Assembly: GCF_021729015.1 (NCBI RefSeq) | Contig: NZ_JAJQQZ010000001.1 | Span: 806,001 to 870,000 of the forward strand | Direction of reading: 5' to 3' | Origin: Halobacterium rubrum | GTDB taxonomy: Archaea; Halobacteriota; Halobacteria; Halobacteriales; Halobacteriaceae | DNA length: 64,000 nucleotides | Part shown: piece by piece, positions 7,946 to 15,978 of the stretch | How the letters are laid out: every line of letters begins with the position of its first letter | How positions within the stretch are numbered: the stretch's first letter is position 1 | Translations under genes and position numbers: made by a program | The notes under the pieces: model-generated | Seen by the model: the letters and a program-made list of their open reading frames with translations, nothing else | The model's database searches: none | What the model was told of the DNA's origin: nothing

Positions 7946-8341
7946 TCACGCGACCTCCTCCGGGGGCTCGACGTGGACGAGCACGTCCCCGCGTACCCGA
8001 CCGAGGACGGTGAGGTCGTCCCGGGTGGCCAGCTGGCTGTCGTCGACCTCGTGGTCCTTCCGCCGGAACACGCTCCCGTCGCCTGTCGCCCGGATCTCCC
8101 CGACCTTCACGAGACTGTGCGGTTTCACGTAGGCGTAGACGTCTCGCAGCGCCTCCGGGGAGTCGACGGTGGCCGTCCCGACGACCGCTTCGGTGAGCCG
8201 GTCGCCGGGGTCGAGGTCGGTGGCGTGCAGGTCTGCCCGGGACCCGAACTGCTGGGACATCGCCGGCATGACGCTGTCCTGGGTCTCCTGGGATGGCCGC
8301 GTCTCCGTCGACCGGAGCACGAGCCGGAAGCGCACGCCCAT
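7946..8341 (-). CDS. Conserved hypothetical protein upstream of the KaiC-like gene
   Basis: A 131-aa acidic soluble protein, not recognised. The middle (residues ~45-105) is β-strand rich, with EAVVGTATVDSPEAL and SVFRRKDHEV, and looks like a small β-barrel or sandwich. The first ~25 residues are polar. It has its own promoter region with an inverted repeat (8386-8399) and precedes the KaiC-like gene by 52 nt, which also has its own TATA-like box. The start ATG at 8341 is supported by a TATA-like stretch ~25-30 nt upstream. Confidence 0.65.
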   Translation of the reverse strand: MGVRFRLVLRSTETRPSQETQDSVMPAMSQQFGSRADLHATDLDPGDRLTEAVVGTATVDSPEALRDVYAYVKPHSLVKVGEIRATGDGSVFRRKDHEVDDSQLATRDDLTVLGRVRGDVLVHVEPPEEVA

Positions 8342-8385
8342 GCTGGTCTCCCTCTATCACCGATACTTGAATCTGTGTGTGCAAA

Positions 8386-8399
8386 TATCACACGTGATA
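8386..8399. promoter_or_regulatory. Inverted repeat TATCAC-AC-GTGATA, candidate operator
   Basis: Two perfect 6-bp arms separated by AC lie 45-58 nt upstream of the gene starting at 8341, behind its TATA-like box (~8363-8371). A further TATCAC half-site occurs at 8355-8360 near the expected transcript start. Position and symmetry fit a dimeric repressor or activator site. The regulator is unknown. Confidence 0.4.
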
Positions 8400-8459
8400 G
8401 TTGCTGTACGTTCACTGCCGGAAACTTCTGGTAGCGGCCCTGGAACACTCCATCGGAAT

Positions 8460-9242
8460 CTACTCGGTCGCGGTGGTCACGTCGTCGCCGACGGCGAGCG
8501 TCTCGCCGCCGGTCACCTCGGGCGCCCGCGCGAGAATCATCGCGGCGTAGTAGTGGTCGAAGGCGTCCCAGTCGGCCCACTCGGGGAAGCTACGCTCACG
8601 TTCAGCGAGGAACGTCTCCCGGAACGCCGGCAGCGGGTCGCCGGTGTCGGGGTCCCGCGACGGGACCACGCAGCGGTTGCAGGGCGTGGCGCCCTCGAAG
8701 CGGACCCCGCCGGCCGTGAAGTCGGGGGCGTCCGCGCCGACGAAGCGGTCCTCCCAGAACGCCGGCACGCCCCCGACCTCGACGTTCGCTCGCAGCCGCC
8801 GTCGCGCGCCCTCGACGGTCAGGTCCTCGAACCACGACGCCACCGCCTCCAGTGTTGCAGTGCTGACGACGGACGGCCCCATGCTCGGGCGGTCCACGAA
8901 CCCCGTGTCGTCGTCCCGTTCGAGCGCGACGGCGGCATCGAGGCGCTCTCCGAACCAGTCGCCGGCCGCTGCGCGGTCGTCGTCGTCCCCGAGGTCGAAC
9001 TCGCGCCGGTCGCCGTCCGGCGCCGCCACGGTCAGCGTCCGGGTCGCCCGGTCGTACGCCGTCGCGAACTCGTGCAGCGCCGGGAGGTCTTTGGCGTTCA
9101 GGGAGTCGCCGGTGTCGGGGTCGACGAGTGCGAACGCGCGGTCGTGGGCGAGCGTGCCGCCCGGACGGAGCGCCGCCTCGTCGGCCGACTCGCCGTCCAG
9201 TCCCTTCACCGGATACACCCGGAGCGCCGCGACGTGTGCCAT
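8460..9242 (-). CDS. MOSC-domain protein (molybdenum cofactor sulfurase C-terminal family)
   Basis: The start at 9242 gives 260 aa beginning MAHVAALRVYPVKGLDGESAD, the standard start of the MOSC N-terminal β-barrel. The MOSC domain proper follows, with RLRANVEVGGVPAFWEDRFVG and the Cys-bearing ATPCNRCVVPSRDPDTG. In the family this region binds molybdenum cofactor or transfers sulfur; mARC-type amidoxime reductases share the same two-domain layout. A TATA-like GCTATACACC (minus strand, ~9264-9273) sits ~27 nt upstream. The gene is divergent from the Bat-type regulator, with 92 nt between starts. Confidence 0.85.
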   Translation of the reverse strand: MAHVAALRVYPVKGLDGESADEAALRPGGTLAHDRAFALVDPDTGDSLNAKDLPALHEFATAYDRATRTLTVAAPDGDRREFDLGDDDDRAAAGDWFGERLDAAVALERDDDTGFVDRPSMGPSVVSTATLEAVASWFEDLTVEGARRRLRANVEVGGVPAFWEDRFVGADAPDFTAGGVRFEGATPCNRCVVPSRDPDTGDPLPAFRETFLAERERSFPEWADWDAFDHYYAAMILARAPEVTGGETLAVGDDVTTATE

Positions 9243-9334
9243 TACGGGGACGGTGTGTCGGCTGGTGTATAGCTGTTCGCAACGGGTGTGTGACAACGGT
9301 TAACATAAGTTGTCTGGGTGTGCTACCCTCCAAC

Positions 9335-10048
9335 ATGAGCCTGGAGACGGACGCTCAGGGGACGCGGCTCACCCTCGACCTCTGGCACCCGAACTGCTGG
9401 GCGATACAGGCGACGGCCGACAACCCCGGCGGCATCCTCGCCCACGCCGTCTACGACTCGCCGGCCAGCGGCGACTCCGGCGTGAACAGCCTGTTCACGG
9501 CCTACGGCGACAGCGAGACCGAGGTGGAGGCACTGCTGGAGGCCGTCGACGACTCGCCGCTCACGGACACGATGCGAGAGCTCCACACCCAGGTCGACAC
9601 CCGGCGCGGGCGAACGACACCGGGGCGGGTGTCCCGGGAGTTCTTCCTGGAACACGACCCCAGCGACATGATCTGTCCGCTGTTGCTGGAGCACGGCTTC
9701 GTGCACAGCTCACCCGGTCGCATCGAGGGCGGCCGCGAGTACTGGAACGTCCGGTACGCGGGCGAGCGCAGCGACATCGAGGGGGCGCTGGAGGCCATCC
9801 GCGAGGAGGGCGACGCCGAGGTGCGGGTCGAACGCATCGGCACCGTCGCGGCGGAACGGGGGGCCCCGGAGAACGTCGACCCGCTCACGCCCGCCCAGCG
9901 GGAGGCCTTCGAGCTGGCTCGCGAGCGCGGCTACTACGAGTGGCCCCGGGAGTCGTCGACGCGCGAACTCGCCGCGGCACTCGACGTCTCGAAGACGACG
10001 CTGCTGGAGCACCTCCGGACGGCCGAATCGAAGCTCCTCGACCCGTGA
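9335..10048 (+). CDS. Bat-type helix-turn-helix regulator (HTH_10)
   Basis: The ATG at 9335 gives 237 aa; the open frame upstream belongs to the divergent gene's shadow. Residues ~1-155 form the conserved N-terminal region of haloarchaeal bacterio-opsin-activator-like regulators. The C-terminus is an HTH_10 domain: LTPAQREAFELARERGYYEWPRE, then STRELAAALDVSKTTLLEHLRTAESKLL. No GAF or PAS sensor is present. A TATA-like TTAACATAAG (9300-9309) fits a leaderless start. The Liv-type transporter operon begins ~90 nt downstream on the same strand, so it is the best candidate target. Confidence 0.85.
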   Translation: MSLETDAQGTRLTLDLWHPNCWAIQATADNPGGILAHAVYDSPASGDSGVNSLFTAYGDSETEVEALLEAVDDSPLTDTMRELHTQVDTRRGRTTPGRVSREFFLEHDPSDMICPLLLEHGFVHSSPGRIEGGREYWNVRYAGERSDIEGALEAIREEGDAEVRVERIGTVAAERGAPENVDPLTPAQREAFELARERGYYEWPRESSTRELAAALDVSKTTLLEHLRTAESKLLDP

Positions 10049-10135
10049 GTCACCGCGGGCAGCTCCGTTCGCGGTACTGTACCTACCATGGTCGGGTGGT
10101 GGTATTTGTCCCAGAAGTATGACGCGTCTAGTGCT

Positions 10136-11422
10136 ATGGTATCACGTGACACGAACGTCGTCGACCGGCGGACCTTCCTCAAACTGACTGGCGGCAGCGG
10201 CCTCGCGGCGACTGCCGGCTGCCTCGGCTTCGGCGGGGACGGCGGCGGCGGCCCCATCGTCATCGGTCAGCCGGCCGCACTCACCGGCCAGTGGGACTTC
10301 CTCCAGCCGGGGGTCTCCGCCGCGACGGACGCCGCGATTCAACACATCAACGACGCTGGCGGTCCGCTCGACCGCGAGGTCGAACTCCAGCGCCGCGACA
10401 CCGCGGTCGCTCCCCAGGAAGCGCGCACGGTCGTCACCCAGCTCGTCGAGAACGACGACGCCGTCGCGCTCCTCGGGCTGTTCTCCAGCGAACTCAACCC
10501 CCTCTTCGACTTCATCCAGGAGCAGGAGACGCCTGTGGTCACGCCCTGGCCGGGATCGAACTTCCTCGACACTCGCGGCGGCGACAAGGGCACGCCCGAC
10601 GACCTCTCCGACGACGGCTGGATCTGGCGCACCGTCATCAGCGACACCGTCCACACGGCGGGCGCGGCGCTCCGCGCGCTCGACGATGGCCACGAGACGG
10701 TCGGCGTCATCAACGGCAACACCGAGGGCGCGAAAAGCTGGGCGGACGGCTTCGTCAACGCCTACGAGGCAAACGGCGGCACGGTCGCCGAACGCGTCGA
10801 AGTGAGCCAGGGGTCCTCGAGCTACCAGTCCGCGCTCGACCGCCTGTTCGGCACCGACTTCTCGGCGTTCGCCGTGAGTCTGCCGCTGGAGGACGCTATC
10901 ACGCTGATGAGCGACTGGGCGGACGGCAACTACGGCCGCCAGCCCATCCTCTCTGACCCGCTCGCCCAGCAGGACCTCGTCGACCAGGTCGGCGACCCGC
11001 TGAGCGGTGCGTGGGCGGCCAGCCCGGGTGAATCCGGCCCGAACTACGACGCCTTCGAGAGCGCCTACGAGGCGGACGCCGACATCAACGCCTGGACGCC
11101 GCCCGCGTGGGACGCCACGATGGTGACCGCGCTCGCAATCGAGCGCGCCGGCGAAGCCACCCCCGAAGCTATCGAGCAGAACCTCGGTCCGGTGAGCCGC
11201 GGCGACGGCACCGAGGTCGCGACGTTCCAGGAGGGCAAGGAAGCCCTGAACAACGACGAGGAAATCAACTACCAGGGTGCCGCGACGGACGTGACGTTCA
11301 CCGACTTCGGGAACGTCATCGGGTCTGTCGTCATCAACGAGGTCCAGGACGGCGAGTTCACGCAGGTCGAGACGATCTCGGCCGACGACCTCCGCGAGTT
11401 CGTGCCAGAGGGCGAGTACTAG
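10136..11422 (+). CDS. Branched-chain amino acid-type ABC transporter substrate-binding lipoprotein
   Basis: The start at 10136 gives 428 aa. The N-terminus has a Tat signal (DRRTFLKLTGGSGLAATAG) ending in a lipobox with Cys, so the protein is exported folded and lipid-anchored outside the membrane. After a Gly-rich linker the mature protein begins PIVIGQPAALTGQW, typical of the LivJ/LivK type I solute-binding fold, and continues with ATDAAIQHINDAGG. It is the first gene of the livHMGF-like operon, 3 nt before the permease. The substrate is not determined by sequence: branched-chain amino acids, other amino acids, amides and urea are all carried by this family. Confidence 0.92.
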   Translation: MVSRDTNVVDRRTFLKLTGGSGLAATAGCLGFGGDGGGGPIVIGQPAALTGQWDFLQPGVSAATDAAIQHINDAGGPLDREVELQRRDTAVAPQEARTVVTQLVENDDAVALLGLFSSELNPLFDFIQEQETPVVTPWPGSNFLDTRGGDKGTPDDLSDDGWIWRTVISDTVHTAGAALRALDDGHETVGVINGNTEGAKSWADGFVNAYEANGGTVAERVEVSQGSSSYQSALDRLFGTDFSAFAVSLPLEDAITLMSDWADGNYGRQPILSDPLAQQDLVDQVGDPLSGAWAASPGESGPNYDAFESAYEADADINAWTPPAWDATMVTALAIERAGEATPEAIEQNLGPVSRGDGTEVATFQEGKEALNNDEEINYQGAATDVTFTDFGNVIGSVVINEVQDGEFTQVETISADDLREFVPEGEY

Positions 11423-11425
11423 GCA

Positions 11426-12334
11426 ATGGGTCTGGTACAGAACGTCGTCTTCGGGCTGGTACAGGGGTCGTACATCGCCATCGCCGCCATCGGGTTCACG
11501 ATGATCTACGGCATCGTGAACATGATCAACTTCGCGTACGGCGAGTACCTCACCATCGGCGCGTTCGTCGGCGTGCTCGCGGCCGGCGTCCTCCCGCTTC
11601 CGGTCGCCGCACTCGTCGCGATGGTGGGCGCGGGCGCCGCCAGCATCGCGCTCGCGAAGCTGTTTTTCACGCCCATCAACGAGACCGGGCCGGTGCCGAT
11701 GCTGCTGACGTCCATCGGCCTCGGGCTCGTGTTGCGGAACGTCATCCGCCTCGGCGCCGGGCGGAGCGCGCGGTACTACGACACGGAGTCCGCGACCTAC
11801 GAGTTCGCCGGCGTCCCGGAAGTGCCAGTCGGCTCCGTGGACCTGCTCGGGAACTTCTTCGTGACCTCCCGGATGCTCGTCGTCGTGGGCTGTGCCGTCG
11901 CCGTGTTCGCCATCCTGCACGCGCTGTTGACGCGCACCGACGTCGGCATCGCGATGCGGGCGATGAGCGACAGCGAGGACCTCGCGCGCGTCCGCGGCAT
12001 CGACACCCAGATGATCCGGAACAGCGTCTGGGTTCTCGCGGGCGTGCTCGCCGGCCTCGCCGGTGTCCTCCTCGGCATCCAGACGAACGTCAGCGTCACT
12101 ACGGGGTTCAGCCAGATTCTCCAGATACTCGCCGCCGCGATTCTCGGCGGCGCGGGGAGTCCGTACGGCGCCATCGCCGGGTCGTACGTCATCGGCCTCG
12201 TGGTTGCACTCTCGACGGCGTTCCTCCCGGCGGACATGACGGGGCTGTCGTCGGCGGTGGCGTTCCTCGTGCTCGTCGTGGTGTTGCTCGTGAAACCCAG
12301 CGGCATCGCCGGCGAGGAGGTGCGTGAAGCGTGA
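11426..12334 (+). CDS. livH: Branched-chain amino acid-type ABC permease LivH
   Basis: A 302-aa integral membrane protein with about eight helices. The N-terminus GLVQGSYIAIAAIGFTMIYGIVNMINFAYGEYLTIGAF is the classic LivH signature. GIAMRAMSDSEDLARVRGID, in the cytoplasmic loop, is the coupling region that contacts the ATPases. It pairs with LivM to form the membrane channel. Its last codons overlap the LivM start by 4 nt (GTGA), implying coupled translation. Confidence 0.95.
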   Translation: MGLVQNVVFGLVQGSYIAIAAIGFTMIYGIVNMINFAYGEYLTIGAFVGVLAAGVLPLPVAALVAMVGAGAASIALAKLFFTPINETGPVPMLLTSIGLGLVLRNVIRLGAGRSARYYDTESATYEFAGVPEVPVGSVDLLGNFFVTSRMLVVVGCAVAVFAILHALLTRTDVGIAMRAMSDSEDLARVRGIDTQMIRNSVWVLAGVLAGLAGVLLGIQTNVSVTTGFSQILQILAAAILGGAGSPYGAIAGSYVIGLVVALSTAFLPADMTGLSSAVAFLVLVVVLLVKPSGIAGEEVREA

Positions 12335-13374
12335 GCGTCGCCGACCGCATTCGGGACGGCGACGGCACGCTCGCAGCTGTCGCAGGCGTCGCCGCCGTCG
12401 TGCTCGCGTTGCTGTTCGCGGTGTCGCCGTTCACCGTCGGCCTCCCCGGCGAACTCAGCGTGTTCGTGGAGGTCGGTGTCCTCTTCGGCCTGTACGTCAT
12501 CCTCGTGCTGGGACTGGACCTCCAGTACGGCCACACGGGACTGGTAAACTTCGGGCACGTCGTGTTCTTCGCGGTGGGCGCGTACACCGCCGCCATCCTC
12601 GCCGCACAGGACTCCTTTGCCGGCACGAGTCTCGGCTACCCGTGGCCGCTCGCGCTCGTCGCCGGCGTCCTCGTCGCTGCGGTCGTCGGCGCCGTCGTCG
12701 GCGCCACGTCGCTGCGCCTGCGCGACGACTTCCTCGCCATCGCGACGCTCGCCACCGCCGAAATCTTCCACACGGTGACGGTGAACTTCTCCGGCACCTT
12801 CGGGGGGAGCACCGGCATCTTCGGCGTCCCGCAGCCGGTCGCGGCGGTCGCCGGCGACTTCGGGAAGACGATGCTCGCAACGCTCGTGCTGTTCCTCGGA
12901 CTCGCTGCACTCACGTACGCCATCGTCACCCGCCTCACGACGGCGCCGTACGGTCGCGTGCTGCGCGCGATTCGCGCCGACGAACTCGTGACGCGGTCGG
13001 TCGGCAAGTCGACGTTCCGGTACAAGATGCAGGCGTTCGTCTACGGCGCCGCGCTCGCCGGGTTCGCCGGCGGCCTGTTCGCGCTCTACAACGGCGCCGT
13101 CGCCCCGAGCTTCTTCACGATCCAGGTCACGGTGACCGTCTGGATCGGGATGCTGCTGGGCGGCGCGTCGAACCACCGGGCGGTCATCGGCGGGCTCGCG
13201 GTCATCATGGGCCTCCGCCTGTTCTCCCGGTTCGCGAACGACCTGGCGCCCGTCACCTCGGGCGAGTTCGCGTCCCTCCGGCTCATCGTGGTCGGGATGA
13301 TTCTCGTGCTCGTCATCCGGTACCGGCCGGCGGGCATCTGGGGCGACGCGGAGGAACTGGGGGTGGATTCGTGA
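12331..13374 (+). CDS. livM: Branched-chain amino acid-type ABC permease LivM
   Basis: A GTG start at 12331 overlaps the livH stop; the product is 347 aa with about ten hydrophobic helices. LVLGLDLQYGHTGLVNFGHVVFFAVGAYTAAIL is the LivM signature, and APYGRVLRAIRADELVTRSVGKSTFRYK is the ATPase-coupling loop. It is the second subunit of the Liv-type channel. The stop overlaps the GTG of the next gene by 4 nt. Confidence 0.95.
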   Translation: MSVADRIRDGDGTLAAVAGVAAVVLALLFAVSPFTVGLPGELSVFVEVGVLFGLYVILVLGLDLQYGHTGLVNFGHVVFFAVGAYTAAILAAQDSFAGTSLGYPWPLALVAGVLVAAVVGAVVGATSLRLRDDFLAIATLATAEIFHTVTVNFSGTFGGSTGIFGVPQPVAAVAGDFGKTMLATLVLFLGLAALTYAIVTRLTTAPYGRVLRAIRADELVTRSVGKSTFRYKMQAFVYGAALAGFAGGLFALYNGAVAPSFFTIQVTVTVWIGMLLGGASNHRAVIGGLAVIMGLRLFSRFANDLAPVTSGEFASLRLIVVGMILVLVIRYRPAGIWGDAEELGVDS

Positions 13375-14126
13375 CGCTCCTCGACATCGTCGACCTCGAG
13401 AAGGAGTTCGGTGGGCTGCTCGCCGTCGACGACCTCTCGCTGTCCGTCGACCGCGGCGAACTGGTCGGCGTGATGGGGCCGAACGGCGCCGGGAAGTCGA
13501 CGCTGTTCAACTGCGTCAGCGGCGTCGTGGAGCCGACCGACGGCACCGTCGCCTTCGACGGCGAGGACGTCACCGGCGAGCAGCCGGAGGTGCTGGCCCG
13601 GCGCGGCCTCGTCCGCACCTTCCAGCACACCCGCCAGCTCGGCACGATGACCGTCCGGGAGAACGTCAGGCTCGCCGCACCCGACCAGGCCGGCGAGCGC
13701 ACACTCCCCGCACTCACGCGCTCGCAGGGAATGCAGGAGACCGAACGCCGGGTGGTCGAGCGCGCCGACGAACTCGTCGAGGCGTTCGAACTCGACCACC
13801 TCGCCGACGAGTACGCGAGCAACCTCTCCGGCGGCCAGCGGAAGCTCCTGGAGCTGGCTCGCGTACTGATGCTCGACCCCGACCTCCTGTTGCTCGACGA
13901 GCCGTTCGCGGGCGTGAACCCCACGCTCACGAACGACATCGCGGACCGCATCCGAGCGCTGAACGACGAGGGGATGACCGTCGTCGTCATCGAGCACGAA
14001 CTGGAGACGCTGACCGCGCTCGTCGACCGGCTGGTCGTCCTCACGCAGGGCAGCGTGCTCGTGGACGGCGACCCGGAGACCGTGCTGGAAGACGAACGCG
14101 TCGTCGAAGCCTATCTCGGTGAGTGA
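13371..14126 (+). CDS. livG: Liv-type ABC transporter ATPase LivG
   Basis: A GTG at 13371 inside the livM stop gives 251 aa. Walker A is GPNGAGKST, the signature motif LSGGQRKLLELARVL and Walker B LLLLDEPFAGVNP. The LivG-specific insert is present (FQHTRQLGTMTVRENV and the variable stretch after it), and the C-terminus ends in the H-loop region VVVIEHELETL. It hydrolyses ATP on the cytoplasmic face to drive uptake. A 34-codon frame begins 2 nt after its stop. Confidence 0.95.
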   Translation: MTLLDIVDLEKEFGGLLAVDDLSLSVDRGELVGVMGPNGAGKSTLFNCVSGVVEPTDGTVAFDGEDVTGEQPEVLARRGLVRTFQHTRQLGTMTVRENVRLAAPDQAGERTLPALTRSQGMQETERRVVERADELVEAFELDHLADEYASNLSGGQRKLLELARVLMLDPDLLLLDEPFAGVNPTLTNDIADRIRALNDEGMTVVVIEHELETLTALVDRLVVLTQGSVLVDGDPETVLEDERVVEAYLGE

Positions 14127-14128
14127 CC

Positions 14129-14233
14129 ATGCAGGACCCCCAACACACTGACGAGACCGCGGACGCCGTTACTGTCGGCGGAGACGAGGAGCTGACGGAC
14201 GCCGACCCGCTGCTGGCGGAGGTGGAGCAGTGA
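14129..14233 (+). CDS. Small acidic 34-aa protein candidate between livG and livF
   Basis: The frame starts with ATG 2 nt after the livG stop, runs 34 codons and ends with a TGA that overlaps the GTG of livF by 4 nt (GTGA). The product is strongly acidic with no membrane segment and no recognised motif. The tight spacing matches that of its neighbours, so ribosomes can pass from livG through this frame into livF. Either it is a real small protein, or the translated stretch keeps ribosomes moving to livF. No family is known to me. Confidence 0.5.
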   Translation: MQDPQHTDETADAVTVGGDEELTDADPLLAEVEQ

Positions 14234-14934
14234 CGCTGCTCGACGTCGCCGGCCTCGACGCGGGGTACGGCGACCTCCAGGTGCTGACGGACGTCGACCT
14301 GCACGTCGACGACGGCGAGTACGTCACCGTCGTCGGCCCGAACGGGGCCGGGAAGTCGACGGCGATGAAGTCCGTCTTCGGGCTCGCCGACCGCTTCGAC
14401 GGCACCATCACGCTCGCCGGCGACGACATCACGAGCCTGCCGCCCGAGGACGTCATCCACGAGGGAATCAGCTACGTGCCCCAGACGGACAACGTCTTCC
14501 CATCGCTGACCGTCGAGGAGAACCTCCGGCTGGGTGCGTACATCCTCGACGAGGTCCCCCAGGACCGCCTGAACGCCGTCTTCGAGCGCTTCCCGGTGCT
14601 CGAAGACCGTCTCGGCGAGACGGCCGGCGCGCTGTCCGGCGGCCAGCAGCAGATGCTCGGCATGGGGTGTGCGCTGATGCTCGACCCCGACCTGCTGCTG
14701 CTGGACGAACCGTCTGCGGGCCTCGCGCCAGATCTCGTCGACGACATGTTCGACCGCATCGACGACGTGAACGACGCCGGTACGTCCATCCTGATGGTCG
14801 AGCAGAACGCCAGGGAGGCGCTGCGGCGCTGCGACCGCGGTTACGTGCTCGCGCAGGGCGAGAACCGCTACGAGGGCCCGGGCGAGCAACTCCTCCACGA
14901 CGAGGAGGTCCGCCAGCAGTTCCTCGGCGGCTAA
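14230..14934 (+). CDS. livF: Liv-type ABC transporter ATPase LivF
   Basis: A 234-aa protein with a GTG start. Walker A is GPNGAGKST, the signature is LSGGQQQMLGMGCALM and Walker B LLLLDEPSAGLAP. DVIHEGISYVPQTDNVFPSLTVEENL is the usual Q-loop region of LivF proteins. It forms the ATPase heterodimer with LivG. It is the last gene of the operon and is followed by a hairpin with a T-run. Confidence 0.95.
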   Translation: MTLLDVAGLDAGYGDLQVLTDVDLHVDDGEYVTVVGPNGAGKSTAMKSVFGLADRFDGTITLAGDDITSLPPEDVIHEGISYVPQTDNVFPSLTVEENLRLGAYILDEVPQDRLNAVFERFPVLEDRLGETAGALSGGQQQMLGMGCALMLDPDLLLLDEPSAGLAPDLVDDMFDRIDDVNDAGTSILMVEQNAREALRRCDRGYVLAQGENRYEGPGEQLLHDEEVRQQFLGG

Positions 14935-14959
14935 ACGATTAGCTCGGTTACAAAAATCT

Positions 14960-14977
14960 CGCTCCGGGAGCGCTTTT
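14960..14977 (+). terminator. Hairpin plus T-run after livF
   Basis: CGCTCC and GGAGCG form a 6-bp GC stem around a single G (14960-14972), followed by C and TTTT (14974-14977). It sits 25 nt after the livF stop. The T-run could equally serve the TATA region of the next gene at 15003. Confidence 0.5.
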
Positions 14978-15002
14978 GTCCGGGGCGCGCGTCACCCCGC
15001 GT

Positions 15003-15977
15003 ATGCTACTCGTCGGCAGCGACGACGGCGTCCACGCCGCGACCGGCGTCCCCGACGCTGGTCCGGTGGACGCCACGCACGTACTCGACGCGGGACAGGC
15101 GATGCGAGTGGAGACGTTCGACGCCGTCGACGGCGTCTTCGCGGCGACTACGAACGGCCTCTACCACTCCGGCGACGGCACCGAGTGGACGGACCTCGGC
15201 GTACCCGACGGAGCGGTGTACTGCGTCGGCGCGGACGACGGTCGCCTCTATGCCGGGACGCGGCCGGCGCGCCTCTTCGCGGCAGCCATTCCGGCCGACC
15301 ACATCGAGGAAGGGCTGGCGTGGCGGGAACTGGACGCCTTCGATGCGCTCGCCGACCGCGAGGCCTGGGGCATCGACCGCCACGACGGCGTGTCGCAGGT
15401 GCGGGACGTCCGCAGCCCCGCCGGTGCCTCCGGCCGCCTCGTCGTCGGCGTCGAAGTCGGCGGCGTCTTCGTGAGCGAGGACGGCGGCGAGACGTGGACC
15501 GACCGGCGCGTCACCGGCTTCGATGCACCCCACCTCGACGACGTCCACCACGTCGAGGTCGAGTCCCCGGACACCTGGGTCGCGGCGACGGGCAGCGGCC
15601 TTTGCCGGACGACCGACGCCGGCCGGTCCTGGGCACGGCTCGACAACGGCCACCGCCAGACGTACTTCCGGGAGTCGCTCGCGCACGACGGTCGCATCTA
15701 CGCCGGCGGGTCGCCGTCGCCGCCGGGCGGCTGGCGGGACGACCGCGATCACGCGCTCTTCGAATCGACGGGCGGCGAATCGCTGACCGCGGTCGAGTCG
15801 CCGGTCCCCGAGGAAGTCGCGGTCGGCTGGACCGTCGTCGACGGCGACGTCTACGCCGTCACGAACCGAGGGACGCTCATCCGACGGTCCGTCGACGGCT
15901 GGCGACGGACTGGAACGGTGCCCCACGCCGAGAGCGTCCACGGCCGGACGCAGCCACTCGCCTGGGTCAAGCGCTGA
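15003..15977 (+). CDS. Beta-propeller (BNR/Asp-box) protein
   Basis: The start at 15003 (MLLVGSDDGVHAAT) gives 324 aa with no signal peptide, so it is probably cytoplasmic. Several propeller blades are visible, each with hydrophobic strands ending in Asp-box-like turns: SGDGTEWTDLG, SEDGGETWTDRRV and TDAGRSWARLDNG. Such folds are seen in sialidases, photosynthesis assembly factors and many haloarchaeal proteins of unknown job. No catalytic residues can be named. It follows the Liv operon on the same strand. Confidence 0.75.
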   Translation: MLLVGSDDGVHAATGVPDAGPVDATHVLDAGQAMRVETFDAVDGVFAATTNGLYHSGDGTEWTDLGVPDGAVYCVGADDGRLYAGTRPARLFAAAIPADHIEEGLAWRELDAFDALADREAWGIDRHDGVSQVRDVRSPAGASGRLVVGVEVGGVFVSEDGGETWTDRRVTGFDAPHLDDVHHVEVESPDTWVAATGSGLCRTTDAGRSWARLDNGHRQTYFRESLAHDGRIYAGGSPSPPGGWRDDRDHALFESTGGESLTAVESPVPEEVAVGWTVVDGDVYAVTNRGTLIRRSVDGWRRTGTVPHAESVHGRTQPLAWVKR

Positions 15978-15978
15978 G

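Noticed and set aside
10142-11920. Minus-strand open frame (~592 codons) opposite the solute-binding protein and livH
   Set aside because: The composition is low in complexity and shows no motif, while both plus-strand genes are certain.
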